Positions 43,446 through 59,995 are shown, counted from the first letter of the stretch. The stretch: DNA of 64,000 bases from Nematostella vectensis (GCF_932526225.1 NC_064043.1:13142085-13206084), one strand, 5' to 3'. Notes: generated by a model not told the origin, from the sequence alone. Numbers and translations: made by a program.

Positions 43446-46005
43446 ATTTAAGCATGCTTCAGTTAAAGATAATCCACAATATGGAGTAGCAGTAAACAAG
43501 ACAATGATCGATCTTGTAGATGATCACAGCCTTTCCCAACTTGTAACTTTTCCAACAAGACAAGAATCAGTGCTTGATTTGGTATTAACTAGCCATCCAG
43601 ATCTTGTACATAGCCTGTCAAGTGTTCAGGGTATCAGTGATCACTCAGCTGTGTCGTTTGACTTAAATTTATCCGTAAAAGTCAACAAAAAGAAGCCACG
43701 TATAGTCTATAAGTTTGCTAAGGCTAATTTTACCGATATACGCAAGGATGCAACAATCCTTAGTAATGATTTCTTTGAAAGACATCCAGAGAACATAAAT
43801 GTTGAAAGTAATTGGCAATTTTTCAAGTCAGGCTTAATGAACATTCTAAGTAGAAGTGTACCAACCAAGAAGAGTGGGTCATGGAATAACTCTCCCTGGA
43901 TGACGAGATATCTAAAGACATCCCTGAGGAAGAAGAAAAGATTATATAATAACTATAAGAAATCAGGGAAAGCTTGTGATAAAGAGAAATATCGCAAATT
44001 CCAAAAGCTGTTTAAAATTAAAATGAAGAAGGCCCAGGACGAGTATATAGCAGACACCCTCAATTCTGACTTGAAAGAGAAACCAAAGAAATTCTGGTCG
44101 TATATTAAATCGAAAAGACAAGATCAAGTTGGAGTTCCTCCATTGAAGGAACATGGTATAGTAAAGACGGACAGTATGAGCAAGGCAGAAATCCTAAGTA
44201 ACCAGTTCCAACAGGTATTTACTCAAGAGGATGTAGCGTCTATACCAAGCAAAGGACACGGTGAAATCCCGATGATGGGTTCAATATCATTTAATAGAGA
44301 TGGCGTGGAAAAGCTACTTAAGACCTTAAATAGCAAAAAAGCAAGCGGTCCTGATAAGATACCAACTACATTACTCAAGGAAACTGCATCAGAAATAGCA
44401 GATGTCGTGACATTCCTTTTTAATCAATCATATAGTTCTGGCCAATTACCTGAAGACTGGACTAAGGCACAAGTGGTTCCAATATTCAAGAAAGGAGTGA
44501 AGCACGACCCATGTAATTATAGACCGGTGTCTTTAACTACAGTATTATGCAAACTTATGGAACATGTCATCTACAAGAACATAATGGAGCATCTTGAGAA
44601 TAATAATATCCTATTTGCAAATCAACACGGGTTTCGCAAAAACCATTCATGCGAAACCCAGCTTCTATTAACAGTTGAAGACCTGGCACGAAATACGGAT
44701 AACGGTGGTCAAATAGACATGCTGATACTTGACTTCAGTAAGGCCTTTGACAAGGTCGCACATGGTCGCTTGATCAGTAAATTACTGTATTATGGTATTC
44801 AAGGTAGAACACTTGCATGGATTAAGTCATGGCTCACCAATAGAACACAAAGAGTCGTAGTGGACGGTGTTTCATCAAAACCAGTAGACGTAACATCAGG
44901 AGTGCCGCAAGGCACTGTACTTGGTCCATTGATGTTCCTCCTGTTTATTAATGACATGCAGGAGAACTTGGAATGCACTTTAAGGCTATTTGCTGATGAT
45001 GCCCTGCTGTACCACCAAATTACACATGACGATGATACCCTAGTCTTGCAGAGGGACTTGGACAGAGTGGGGCTATGGGCCGAAAGATGGCAAATGGTTT
45101 TTAACCCTACCAAATGTTACAAAATGTCAGTCTACAGAAATAAATCACCAGTACTGAAAGATTATACTTTATATAATCAGAAACTCTCAGGTGTTAAACA
45201 GCATCCCTACCTGGGCGTTTTGCTGTCTGATGATTTACGGTGGAATTTTCAAGTAAACAAGATCGTAAACAAGGCTAACTCAACACTTGGATTCATAAAA
45301 AGGAACTTGTATTCATGTTCTGAGGTCACCAAGCGTGTAGCCTATGTTACACTTGTAAGGTCACATCTAGAATATGCAGCTGCTGTATGGGACCCTTATA
45401 GACAGGATCAAGTGGACAAGATTGAAGCAGTCCAGCGACGTGCGGTGAGATTCATAAAGCGGGATTACGACTGGAACTCTAGTGTTACAATAATGAGACA
45501 ATCCCTTTCTTTGGATCTGCTGAGTGAGAGGAGAAAGGCTCACCGTGTAAAAATGTTTTATTTATCAGTAAATAATGGCATTGCATTGCCGATACCTAAT
45601 TATTATCAACGTTCAATGCGTCATACTCGAAGTTATTCAAGTAATACATTTATACAGCCTAAGGCACGTCACGATTATTATTTATATAGTTTCTTTCCCA
45701 GAACAATCAAAGATTGGAACAATTTATCAATTGAACTTAGAGAAGAAAATAGTTATTCATCTTTTTGTAATAACGTAAACAAGTTCATCGCCTAATTTTT
45801 ATTATCATGCAATTTTTATTGTTTAAGTATTATCTTATTTTATAATTTATTTTAATTTTTATTGTATATAGTAAGTCGACTGAATTTATGGATTACCTAT
45901 TTATTATTAATTTATATTTAGATTTATATATTTAGATTTATATATATTTTGTCATCTTTTCTTGATACGAAAGTGTTGAAAAGTAATAAAGTAGAAGTAG
46001 AAGTT
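43446..46005 (+). mobile_element. CR1-like LINE with long intact frame, inserted in the tail of the previous one
   Basis: 5' end is truncated inside the endonuclease. 3' end is a short (AGTAGA)n-type repeat (AAAGTAGAAGTAGAAG). Flanks CATTTAAGCATTTAAGC (left, about 43436-43453) and CATTAAGCATTTAAGC (right, about 46010-46025) look like a 16-17 bp target duplication. Confidence 0.8.
43504..45795 (+). CDS. CR1-like ORF2: endonuclease end and full reverse transcriptase
   Basis: 763 residues without a stop; the frame is open from about 43455 upstream of this ATG. Endonuclease C-terminal third (VTFPTRQESVLDLVLTSHPD, GISDHSAVSFDL, about 20-60), linker (MTRYLKTSLRKKKRLYNNYK), reverse transcriptase (about 280-520) with NYRPVSLTTVLCKLMEHVIY, DFSKAFDKVAHGRLI, SGVPQGTVLGPLMFLLFIND and catalytic FADDA, thumb and C-terminal block SFFPRTIKDWNNL. 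Target-primed reverse transcription is the family role. Missing endonuclease N-terminus prevents autonomy. Confidence 0.87.
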   Translation: MIDLVDDHSLSQLVTFPTRQESVLDLVLTSHPDLVHSLSSVQGISDHSAVSFDLNLSVKVNKKKPRIVYKFAKANFTDIRKDATILSNDFFERHPENINVESNWQFFKSGLMNILSRSVPTKKSGSWNNSPWMTRYLKTSLRKKKRLYNNYKKSGKACDKEKYRKFQKLFKIKMKKAQDEYIADTLNSDLKEKPKKFWSYIKSKRQDQVGVPPLKEHGIVKTDSMSKAEILSNQFQQVFTQEDVASIPSKGHGEIPMMGSISFNRDGVEKLLKTLNSKKASGPDKIPTTLLKETASEIADVVTFLFNQSYSSGQLPEDWTKAQVVPIFKKGVKHDPCNYRPVSLTTVLCKLMEHVIYKNIMEHLENNNILFANQHGFRKNHSCETQLLLTVEDLARNTDNGGQIDMLILDFSKAFDKVAHGRLISKLLYYGIQGRTLAWIKSWLTNRTQRVVVDGVSSKPVDVTSGVPQGTVLGPLMFLLFINDMQENLECTLRLFADDALLYHQITHDDDTLVLQRDLDRVGLWAERWQMVFNPTKCYKMSVYRNKSPVLKDYTLYNQKLSGVKQHPYLGVLLSDDLRWNFQVNKIVNKANSTLGFIKRNLYSCSEVTKRVAYVTLVRSHLEYAAAVWDPYRQDQVDKIEAVQRRAVRFIKRDYDWNSSVTIMRQSLSLDLLSERRKAHRVKMFYLSVNNGIALPIPNYYQRSMRHTRSYSSNTFIQPKARHDYYLYSFFPRTIKDWNNLSIELREENSYSSFCNNVNKFIA

Positions 46006-50940
<4,935 letters not shown>

Positions 50941-52471
50941 CAGATACTGCATGCTCAATTAGCCATCTCTATTTGATATGGAATGTGTCTTTGTATGCAC
51001 AATGTTGGGGATCAATGGAGGGGATCAAATTTATCATAAACAACAATGTTCAGTTGTTCGTGTTCAGTTTGTCACAAAACAGCATTTTCACTTTGTGATG
51101 ACCATGTATTGTATTAGTGGTTCAATATGCTTCAAATGCATCATAAACAGCTGGGGTCACCCAGTCCGATCCCTGGCCTGTCTTTTTTATATGTTTTCTC
51201 TGTTACCAACATTTCCATAAGCAGTTCATTTCTTTAATAGCTCCTCTTGTTCTTCGAAGACTATAATAATTGAAACTTCCATTAAGGGTGTCACATCTTT
51301 AATGCCTGAAAGAAAAGAGGGAACATTAGAACAAAAACCGCAAAAAAGACAACTTAAGGATACCTATCTTTACTAATATGCTCTGGGAACAACAACATCG
51401 GCTATGAATAACTGTTTGATTTCATTTCATACTATGGAAACTAGTAGTACCCAAATTGGCAGTTCAGGATGGAAACACAGAGACAAATTTTACTACTCTA
51501 TTAATTTAAATATATAAGATATGTCATTCTGATGATTGAAAACTAAGAAAAATAGGATGTTTTTCTCACATGTAACAAACTTATCTGGAATATTTGTGTG
51601 CATATGGTCTTTACATGTTCTATTACCTGTATTGTATTGTATACATTTATTCATTATCTGTAATTATGATTGCTAAGAAATTAAAGAAATTGTAGTTATA
51701 GACAGCTATCAATGTCAGAGTGAATTTAACAAAACTCTCACTGGAAAGAGCTACATGTATAACTTTTGTGGTAAACATTTGATTCCTCAAATTAAGCAAT
51801 TTATCAGTGTGGCAGTAAACATGTGTGACCCAAAAAATATTTTGTAGAATAAAATGGAAAACAGAAATGATAAGGCGACTCGATAATGCAAAGGTTCTAT
51901 CAAAACAGTCTACTAACCATCCAAAATAAAATCAAATTATAAATCTGTGCATACTAATAATTAATTAAAGTTACTTTCATGCTGTAGGCTTAGTTCCAAG
52001 ATACTGAGACTCAAGAAAATATACTTCACTTCTGTAAATAATTTATATTTGTTGTATTCCTGCCTTGGTTCGAATTTGTGTCACAAGTGAGTTGAAGTTA
52101 TTCTCCCGTGTTTCTAGTCTTCTCGGATAAGGACACTAAACCGGAGGTCCCGTCTCTTCAAGCTGCACTACATTAACCTGAACCAAAGGGACGTAAAAGA
52201 ACCACTGGGGACGCAATAAGCCCTCTGGCAGTGACCACCCCCAGTGACAGTGCTTACTAACCGAGAGCCATATGTTAGAAAACTGTATATTCGGTTAAAT
52301 ATGCTACCCTCGATAAACAAAGATTACAAACAAACAAACAAAGTAAATCAAAGAAAATCTTAGGCTGGTAGAAAGAAGCAATAAACGATACACCCTAACC
52401 TACCTTAAGAAGCTTCGTTATAGTTGAAGATGCTTTCCCTTCCAATAAAACTGCCAATATTGTCCGTGAGA
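50941..52471. other. No gene seen; possible SINE at 52060
   Basis: AT-rich. The 80-residue ORF at 50978-51220 shows no domain. See the separate SINE-like entry. Confidence 0.4.
52060..52290 (+). repeat. Possible SINE-like dispersed element
   Basis: TGGTTCGAATT (about 52067-52077) is a good pol III B-box match and is followed by TCTTCTCGGATAAGGACACT, GGAGGTCCCGTCTCTTCAAG and GGGACGTAAAAGAACCACTG, a core I associate with repeats in invertebrate genomes. No convincing A box at the right distance, so a tRNA-derived head is unproven. Confidence 0.35.
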
Positions 52472-52844
52472 TTAACCCTTTCACTCCTGGGTACTTTTGA
52501 GCAACATTGTAAGAAAAACAGACTGAAAACAGAAACCTCCCCCCCTATTTAAAATCCAACACCACCAGCGATAAGTACTTCATGTAACCATAATATATAG
52601 ATTTAGGCACTGTCTAAAAGCGGAGCCAGCATAAACACCTTTTGTGTTGAGTGATCAAAGGTATTATTGGGGGATCTATGATCCTGCTCTCTACTGAGAT
52701 TTATTTATTGTACCGACCAAATGGATCCAGGCCTTATTTAATAATTTAAATTATGCAGTACATCAAAGTTAACAAACACAATTCCTGGTGTGGATATGGC
52801 TGTCAAAGTTGTCAAGAGTCTAATGGTAAATTCTTATGTTCCAT

Positions 52845-53525
52845 CATAGAAGTTCCATTATAATATCTTTTTTTAATCAAAACAATACTCCCACAAGCTT
52901 TGCCCTTGTGCAGAAAATGTCATGGATGTAACAGCATTCCAAAGATTCAAAATAATATATTTAGACTGTTTAGATGCCATACTGTGATTTTTATGTATTG
53001 ATTTAGTGGCGATTCTCTCCTTCATTGGACCGAATATTCAGAAAATTGTCTGGAAATTAAAATCCAAAAATATATCTCCTTTCATGCATTACATATTGGT
53101 GCACCCCACTTTACCATATAGTGGCCTTGTTGTTGGTGGCCATACTCCCAGATGAATGCAATGAAGAAAAAACAGATTGAAAATGCTAGCTTCTAATTTC
53201 AAACCAAACCCGCTTTCATTGATCTATGTTTGGGGTAGAGAGGAATCAAAGAATATCAATTGACTATCGACGGGAGAGGAGATATAAAGTGAATTGACTC
53301 AACTTAAAAGGTTTGGTGAAAAGAATATAACAGTAATGAAAATAATTTGATTGAGCATTTCTTGACATTTCCCCTTTCGCATTATCTTAACCCTTTCATC
53401 ACCACAGGCCTCTAAAGAGGCCATGTCTTTGCTATCCAAGCTATGTGAACAGAATTCTATTATTGAAAAAGAACAAGGTTGTTGCTAGTGTTATAAAGTT
53501 TAAGTATCTTGCCCTAAAAAAACCT
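52845..53525 (+). repeat. Diverged 680-bp direct repeat, copy 1
   Basis: Collinear with 54543-55205: GAAGTTCCATTA, ACAAGCTTTG, TGGATG, GATTTTTA/GATTTTCCAT, ATGCATTA, GGGTAGAG, CATTTCCCCTTTC, then TTAAGTATCTTGCCCTAAAA near the end. Clearly related but well diverged with indels. An extra TTAACCCTTTCATCACC piece lies inside this copy at 53389. Confidence 0.65.
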
Positions 53526-53667
53526 TCCCCTTAACACATTGACCCCTCAACCGGCCTGTACCGGCTTTGAGAAGTACCCACAACCCCAAAAATTCATAAA
53601 TGCAAAATAAACACAACAAGATGAAGATACTCAGGCATCAGTCTAAGGGATAAATGGTCTTGCAGGT

Positions 53668-54418
53668 ATGCATCCAACCAAGGTGTTGGCATCTACTCTT
53701 AAGCCAAATAATAGCACAGGTTCTTTGACAAATCTCAAATCGAACAAGGTGAGAAAAGCAGAATCACCCCTCTCAATAAAACGCTCAAAATACCACACAA
53801 GGGAGAGAGATCAGCAAACACAGCTTAAGACACAAATAGATACCTTTATTCTGATCCTCCAGGTACATTTCCATGGCCTCAAAACACAATGTCCACTCCT
53901 TGAAGGATTGTACAACCACGAAGATGTCTTTACGCATTGCAAAGCATTCTGGGAGATCCAGGGGAAAATTCACGAGGGGAGGGCCAGTCAACACTCCTCT
54001 CCCCAAAGTCAGATGGTTTTTAGAAGTCTTTTCACCACGAAGCCAAACAAATCAATTCCAGGTCATACAGACCCAGAATAGCAGTGTAAACAATTTTGGA
54101 ATCAATTTGGTTTCAGAAAAGACAGCATTTAGGAGAGCTGTGGTGATTCATTAGAAATTATTTTCTCATCCAGGCAAAGCCAAACAAGAAAAAATCATCA
54201 TGAATCCACCTTTGCTTGCAAATATCCATAAGCAAAGCACTCAATTATGCCCCAAAAGACTTCATGATGTCCTGAGACACTCTCCTAATATGCTCATAGC
54301 TGTATTTTTGATGAAAAATACAAGCAACCATCAACTTGTGCTGGCTTCAGCACAACGACGAGGGATTAAAAGTGGGGACCGCAAAGCACTGTTGGAAAGC
54401 TTGGATACCACTGACTAG
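53668..54418 (+). other. ORF-bearing interior of the piggyBac-like element
   Basis: Two short ORFs, 53668-54081 (137 residues, KTQIDTFILILQVHF, LEGLYNHEDVFTHCKAFW) and 54200-54418 (72 residues, HDVLRHSPNMLIAVFLMKNT), look weakly protein-like but match no family I know, and not the piggyBac catalytic region. Confidence 0.25.
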
Positions 54419-54542
54419 GTGCAGCTGTGTTTGACTTTTACGGGCTGTATAAAGCTCAGAATAGGGGGGAGGTATCTGTTTTCAGTCTGTAAATTTTGTA
54501 AATTCAGCTCAAAAAAAGCCAGGAGTCAATGGGTTAATAAAA

Positions 54543-55205
54543 GTTCCATTAATGTACATTTGTAAAGCTACATTCTGACAAGCTTTGTTCTTGCGAAGAA
54601 CAATGGATGAAACAGGATTTCAAAGATGGAATATAGTGTCAGACACAATTTTAGATAAGATGCAATGCTGAAGATTTAATGTACCATTTTAAGTGGTGAT
54701 TTTCCATCCCCATGGGAATTAATATCTATAAATATACATCCAGTAATGCATTATATTTTGGTGTTTTGAGAAACCCTGGATCTAACTATTCCAATGAAAT
54801 AAATCTAAATATCTAAAATAAATGTAATGGGCAAGTAATGGGCAAAATCCTAAAAAGAAAATATAAGTGAAAGTTATAAATGAAAATTTCTAATTTAAAA
54901 ATCAAATCTGTTCATTAATTTATTTTCGGTGTAGAGGGGAAATAGTAAAGAGCATCAATTGCATAAAAATAGTCAACAGGGAGAAGAAAAAGGAAGAAAT
55001 ATGACTCTTCCTTAAATGTTTGAAAAGAAAATATAATAACAATAATGTGATAATTATATTCAGTACTTTTCTAAAATATCCCCTTTCCCATTATCTTTAG
55101 GTTGATAGAAAACTGTTTTCTTTACAGATTTATTATTTAAAAAGCAGAAGTTTGTTTTTAGTTTTATATTATATAAGTATCTTGTTCTAAAAAAAAACCT
55201 ATGAG
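54543..55205 (+). repeat. Diverged 680-bp direct repeat, copy 2
   Basis: Begins right at the TTAA boundary of the piggyBac-like element. Partner of 52845-53525. Confidence 0.65.
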
Positions 55206-55788
55206 TGTGTACTGCTGAATCACATAGTAATGAACTAGTCATTTGCACCCCCTCCCTTATGGTCCCGCAGAAGTCAGGGGTTAATGTGGGGTTTTAGACC
55301 ACTTTTTAACCAGAATATGTCAAGAGGGGTGGTGGTATTGACTGTTTTTGACTCTTAACTTGGAAACAGGCTTTTATTAAAGTTTAATCCCCCACCCTTC
55401 CCTGGGACCATGGGTGTGGGGGTATGACTAGTGAATAAGAACTCCCTACTGTTCTCTTCAAGATGTGATTTTTAATTCTCATGTCTTCCAGTCTTTAGCA
55501 TTCATCTTGGCCCTCAGGTAGTTCCTGGTTCATAAAAGAGTGAAAACAATTATTTATTATTTCTTTCAAAACAATCTTTTTACCAAGCCATTTATAATCT
55601 AACTAATTTTCCACAACTATTTGAAAAAAAAAATAAACACATGAGATGCAAGATGCAAGATGCAAGATGCAGAAATAACACCAAAAATTTTCATTTTTCT
55701 CCCAAAATTTTTTCAAATTTTCATAATATACTAGTTCTCACTTAACTTTGCTTATACAATTATATTTAATATTTATGTAAATAAGTAA

Positions 55789-55834
55789 GTGACTGATCCG
55801 TTTCGATTAGCTCGTCTATTTGCGGATCAGTCAC
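55789..55834. repeat. 46-bp hairpin with perfect 12-bp arms
   Basis: GTGACTGATCCG and CGGATCAGTCAC separated by 22 bases. Could be a small MITE remnant; not a terminator in this eukaryotic setting. Confidence 0.8.
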
Positions 55835-56087
55835 ACCTACTACAAATAACAATTTGATACAATAAAAAAAGTAAAAAAAAAAAAGTCAAAGACAATACAT
55901 ATTGAAAATAGGGTTTTTTTTATCCCCGGTAAGAAAAATTTCTCTGGTAAGTTGAAAAAGCTGCTGTATCTTCTTAGGACTAAGAGCACAGGATATAAAG
56001 ACAAAACGGTCTTCTTTAGCAGTATTTGACAAATGCAACACGATATTGGTTAGCCTTAATGAAATATCTCAACACAATCAATCTGCC

Positions 56088-56160
56088 CTGAAGAAGTCTT
56101 ATTAAAGACGAATTCCAGTTTTTGTTGTATCGTATTTTATTCAACAAAATCAAGAATATA
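56088..56160 (+). repeat. Dispersed repeat with hammerhead-like core, copy 2
   Basis: Identical for 28 bases to copy 1 at 38962, and here the stem GTCTT-ATTA-AAGAC is followed by GAA, so CTGAAGA-stem II-GAA is complete as a hammerhead core. Stems I and III were not established. Possibly a Penelope-like element end. Confidence 0.42.
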
Positions 56161-57887
56161 GATAAAACGAAGAATGTCAAAACAAAACCTGTTATGCTCA
56201 AATAATTTGATTACTAAGTTAAGTACTCGCATTCTCAAAGCATACAAAAAAGACAACAAAAAGCCTAATAACTGTCATATCCTCAATAGACAATACAAAT
56301 CGTCGTCCGAAACTCACCTTGCATTGTTTTTTTGTTTTGTTTTTTTGGTCGCTTTCTTGTGGTTCTGTTCGCTTTTTAATGTGAACTGTTACTTGCTTAA
56401 ATTTACTAGCTAAAACCAGATAAATCTTGGCGTGAATGAATGATAGTAGATCTCCTCTAGTTGACTTTATCCTTAAGTCACAAAATTTGAGGCAAAATAA
56501 ATAATTATCGCATAATCGACAAGAACTTTTTCCCCTGCTCCGTGCTTGTATTTAGTCGCCATTTCGGGGCAGAGGGGGCCTGGGAGTCGCGCGGCTGACT
56601 GGCTGGCTGGCTGGCGAGTGACACCACAGGGTACCCGCGCGATGACCACAAAAACCAAGTCGCATACCTATACCATATTTCTATGCCTGTATACAATTTC
56701 CGTTGAACGTTCCTAGTATCCGTTGTGTCTACTTCCTAATACAAAAACTTGGAATTGATAAGATAAAGCGGTGCTCTCTTCGGTAGGTACATGGTGTCTA
56801 TGTGTTTTCAAAGCTATTTTTGTCAACTTGCAAGGATTAAAGTGCGGGGAAAAGTAGAAGAGGAAGTCGGATTCGCTGTTTACGCCTTACTTTTAACTTC
56901 AATTTTTATCGGCAAACGTCAAGTTTTAGAGCAAAATTACAAACGGCAGTCTCATTCATATTTGTAAGTGAAGTAACCTGTGTAATATCAAAAACAAGTT
57001 CAATGGTAAATTTTACGTGTTTTTCTACAATTTGAGTCCCAACTGTACACTAAATGTGGCCGGTCAAAAAATAAAGGGGCTAGCACTTTCTATGCTGACC
57101 GGAAAATGCTTATTTGCTTGTCAAGATTCACAGAAAAATATGTCAAAGTAATCTTTTTGGCCGTCGATTGCCGACTTTTTGTGGGACATTTGTGGGACCA
57201 CATGGCTGTTATTGCATCATCTCTTTCCTGATTGGCTATTCGTGCGCGCGTGATTGACATGTCGGATCTATGAATTGTGGCGCAGAAAAGGGTTTAGTTC
57301 CTCGAGAGAAAAGTTCCCCCACCAAAGAGAAGAGAGAGACAAGGCAAGCAAATTAATTTCACCTAACCCGGCTTCGAGCGAGTTCAGCGCGAAAATAAAA
57401 AAGCTTTCGGCAAAATTCCACCGGCAGCGGCTGCACAGATAATTTTCACAACTGCAGAGCAAAATTTACTACTATGCTAGGTGAAAAGGATGTCAATGCA
57501 TAAAAGCACTACTGGTAGTGTTGCTAGTATTATATCTCGTACTCTTTTGAACAGTTTAAAGACAAAACAATGTTTACTGTTACAGAATATGTTGAGTTGA
57601 CGCTCCTGGAAAAACTTGCCATACTCGAAGAGCTACATATATGCAGTGACTATTGAGTAGCCTCATGAGTAGGGTCATGTCTTTCAACAAAGACACTAAT
57701 AAACGTTTTATACAAGCCCTATTTTAAAGAATTAAGCTATTTTTGGAGTTCACGCTATCTGAACTGTCCGAAAAATATAAAAATATTATTTCTGCCTCGA
57801 CTAGGGAATATCGTTTTTTAAACCATTAGGACATACCTGGAATACTAAAATCATCGAAAAAAGTCGTAAACATGGCTGCCTTCAACA

Positions 57888-58035
57888 AATAGGCCATTCC
57901 AGCTATAAGCATGCGCGCGCACTCACCATGGAAACCTACCTCAACTACCGGCATGCAGCGCGCGCTTCGTTTGGTGCAAGCCTAAAAATGTGCGCGCTGC
58001 ATTCTGGTTATTGAGGTAAGCTGGAATGGCCTATT
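57888..58035. mobile_element. 148-bp MITE with perfect 17-bp terminal inverted repeats
   Basis: Ends AATAGGCCATTCCAGCT and AGCTGGAATGGCCTATT. Inside, a second imperfect inverted repeat (TACCTCAACTACCGGCATGC / related sequence on the opposite strand near 57985-58017) lets almost the whole element fold. GC-rich interior with GCGCGC runs. Family unassigned; target duplication unclear. Confidence 0.85.
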
Positions 58036-58085
58036 AAAAACGAGTTAAAAAGTTTGGATAGTTCCTCTTCCCAAGGTGTTGTTTT

Positions 58086-58131
58086 GTGTGTGTGTGTATG
58101 TGTGTGTGTGTGGGGGGGGGGGGGGGGGGGA
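58086..58131. repeat. (GT)n followed by a G run
   Basis: TGTGTGTGTATGTGTGTGTG then about 21 consecutive G. Confidence 0.95.
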
Positions 58132-58172
58132 ATACAACCCGCCACCACTGAAGTAGGCTGATTTAGATCCAC

Positions 58173-58259
58173 GACGCCGGCAAGAGGACGCCGCATCGCG
58201 CACGTTCGATTGCGCGCGCACGCTGATTTTTGCCGGCGTCACGTCCTAAAGAGGACGTG
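58173..58259. repeat. Inverted-repeat module GACGCCGGCAA ... TTGCCGGCGTC plus hairpin
   Basis: 11-bp perfect inverted repeat (58173-58183 and 58229-58240 region) immediately followed by the hairpin CACGTCCT-AAAG-AGGACGTG (58240-58259). The 35-bp block from TGATTTTTGCCGG to the end recurs, inverted, at 63402-63440. Confidence 0.7.
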
Positions 58260-58397
58260 AAAACACATAAAACAAATGAGTTTGTTTGTGTTGTTGATAT
58301 TGCGCCTGAAATGTACATTTGTCGTATCGGGCGTTTACAATTATTGTGCCACGTCCGTGCGATCCAGTGAACACTTATTTATTCACTTGGTATACGT

Positions 58398-58860
58398 CAC
58401 CAATTTTACAGTGGCTGTGAGTGGAAAATTTGAAACGCACAGCATATAATTTTAAACTAGAAAAATATTTATCAGAAGCTAATGTTAGACGCCGACAATC
58501 TATGACTAGATTGCGTGTCTCGGCACACAAACTAGCAATTGAAACAGGCCGCTATAAAAATAAGGTTGGGGATGAGTACCATACCTTAATGGAATGCGAC
58601 TATGTCAATGATATACGTCGAGTATTTTTTCATGATCTATTTGCAATCAATAAATCTTTCAAACTGTTAAGGCCAAAATACCTTTTTTTGTATATTATGA
58701 GCTTAACAGATGACTCCATTGCGAGCCTAGTCCTGAAATTTTGTGATGATGTAATTAAATATTATGAATAGAGGATAGGTATATAAGCCAACCTACTTTA
58801 AATATTATCCTAATATACCTGTATTGGTATTTATTGGAATAAAGTTATTATTATTATGAC
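58398..58860 (+). mobile_element. 3' fragment of a non-LTR element
   Basis: The frame 58421-58771 (its first in-frame ATG is later; the listed start is GTG) reads RQSMTRLRVSAHKLAIETGR and EYHTLMECDYVNDIRRVFF, the region after the reverse transcriptase in several invertebrate LINEs where a C-x2-C...H-x4-C finger sits; only the H...C half is kept. It ends with a short (TTA)n tail near 58855. No reverse transcriptase core remains. Confidence 0.5.
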
Positions 58861-59028
58861 AGTTGTACAACATATGTATGTCAGCCTATATACAGAGAGG
58901 GGCGCAAGCGTAACCCAAACTGTATCTCAGAATACCCCTTTCAAAATTCTAGGTATAACATAAAATTAAGAAATGTAAAAATAAATCAATAAAAACAGTT
59001 CAATCTCTATAGAGTTCAGTACGACTGT

Positions 59029-59835
59029 TTATCTTGTTAGCACTTTCAGCGTCCTTGCAATATTTAACGAACTTGAGAGCACTGCTTTCTGCATCTTCTT
59101 TAGGACATCACGGCCACGCACGCCGAATATCTTCCTCATCGAGCTGTTCACGTCTTGGGACCAACCTCCAAGCACGTCAATCACTATGTTGTGTTGCTTG
59201 ATGCTATAGCCGGGGTACTGTTGCTTCAGCTCCCATCTCAGCGGGCCATACTTCATCGTTTTCTCCTCATCTTTCTTCCTTCTGTTCTCCATCCACGGGC
59301 ACGCCATCTCAATCGCTAGAATCGCTAGAATTTGGCTTATTAACTATAATGCGGGCGTCAATCCTGTTCTGTCGTACATGAGTGTGTTCTGCAAACATTG
59401 GGACGTCCCAGAATGCCTTGGCATTCTGGGATTCGTAGGTGGGCTTCGGTACCATAGTAGAGTACCATGGAGGAGTTGCTTCTATCAGCTTCAGATCTTT
59501 CAGCTTCTCAAAGAAGAGGATCTGTAGTGCTGCGTTATGTCGTGCTAGGTACGTGCTTTGGGCGAGAGCTGGGCAGCCCGCGAGAACATGGGCCAAGCTC
59601 TCTGCAGTTGTACCGCACAATCTACACATAATGTCATCAGCTGGCGAGGTGTAGGTTTTCCTAGCCGAGTAGAGCTTGGTTGGAACTTGCTGCTCGTACA
59701 TCTCCACTATGCCTGCAATGGTGTGGGTGGGGGCATCTCGCCATTCTCTCATCCACGCGAAGCAGCCTGGTCTATCCAGATTCTCATCTTCCCATCTGCT
59801 CTTGAGTAACTTTCCTTGCCATTTTTCTTCTTCCA
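59029..59835 (-). pseudogene. C-terminal end of an RLE-type LINE (zinc finger and restriction-like endonuclease)
   Basis: Minus strand. 59835-59309: CRLCGTTAESLAHVLAGC, a CCHC finger, then [15 protein letters not shown]. 59307-59029, in the next frame: [50 protein letters not shown]-x-D ... P-W ... K-D-E-E-K is the pattern of restriction-like endonucleases of R2/NeSL-type LINEs, which cut specific targets. A frameshift next to a 9-bp duplicated CTAGCGATT (59313-59335) separates the halves. The 5' side stops at the (ATTATC)n tract, so the reverse transcriptase is missing. Confidence 0.6.
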
Positions 59836-59837
59836 TC

Positions 59838-59874
<37 letters not shown>

Positions 59875-59935
59875 CATTATCATTATCATTATCATTATCA
59901 TTATCATTATCATTATCATTATCATTATCATTATC

Positions 59936-59990
<55 letters not shown>
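59836..59990. repeat. (ATTATC)n / (ATT)n microsatellite
   Basis: About 20 CATTAT units flanked by ATT runs. It separates the LINE fragment from the minisatellite. Confidence 0.96.
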
Positions 59991-59991
<1 letters not shown>

Positions 59992-59995
59992 ATAA

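Larger units (their letters stand above)
52472..54537. mobile_element. piggyBac-like element (TTAA-flanked terminal inverted repeats)
   Basis: TTAA (52472-52475) then CCCTTTCACTCCTGGG on the left; CCAGGAGTCAATGGG then TTAA (54534-54537) on the right. The inverted similarity runs about 74 bp inward (52476-52549 against 54461-54533), including ACAGACTGAAAACAG and CCTCCCCCCCTA. TTAA targets and CCY-type ends fit piggyBac. No piggyBac DDD transposase is recognisable inside, so it would be nonautonomous. A third TTAA-CACATTGACCCC start at 53531 and a reversed AGTCAGGGG-TTAA at 55272-55284 suggest nested or neighbouring copies. Confidence 0.5.
55206..57887. other. No gene seen; hairpin, dispersed repeat and CpG-rich patch
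   Basis: About 2.7 kb. It contains the hairpin at 55789, the hammerhead-like repeat at 56088, a (GCTGGCT)n-like and CpG-richer patch at 56560-56640, and another at 57180-57440. ORFs here (56473-56696 minus, 57254-57442 plus) have no domains; the CpG patches could be promoters but nothing confirms it. Confidence 0.4.

Noticed and set aside
51140-51180. GTCCGATCCC as a tRNA/SINE B box
   Set aside because: No A box or cloverleaf around it.
55789-55834. Rho-independent terminator-like hairpin
   Set aside because: Eukaryotic context and no T run; more likely a MITE trace.
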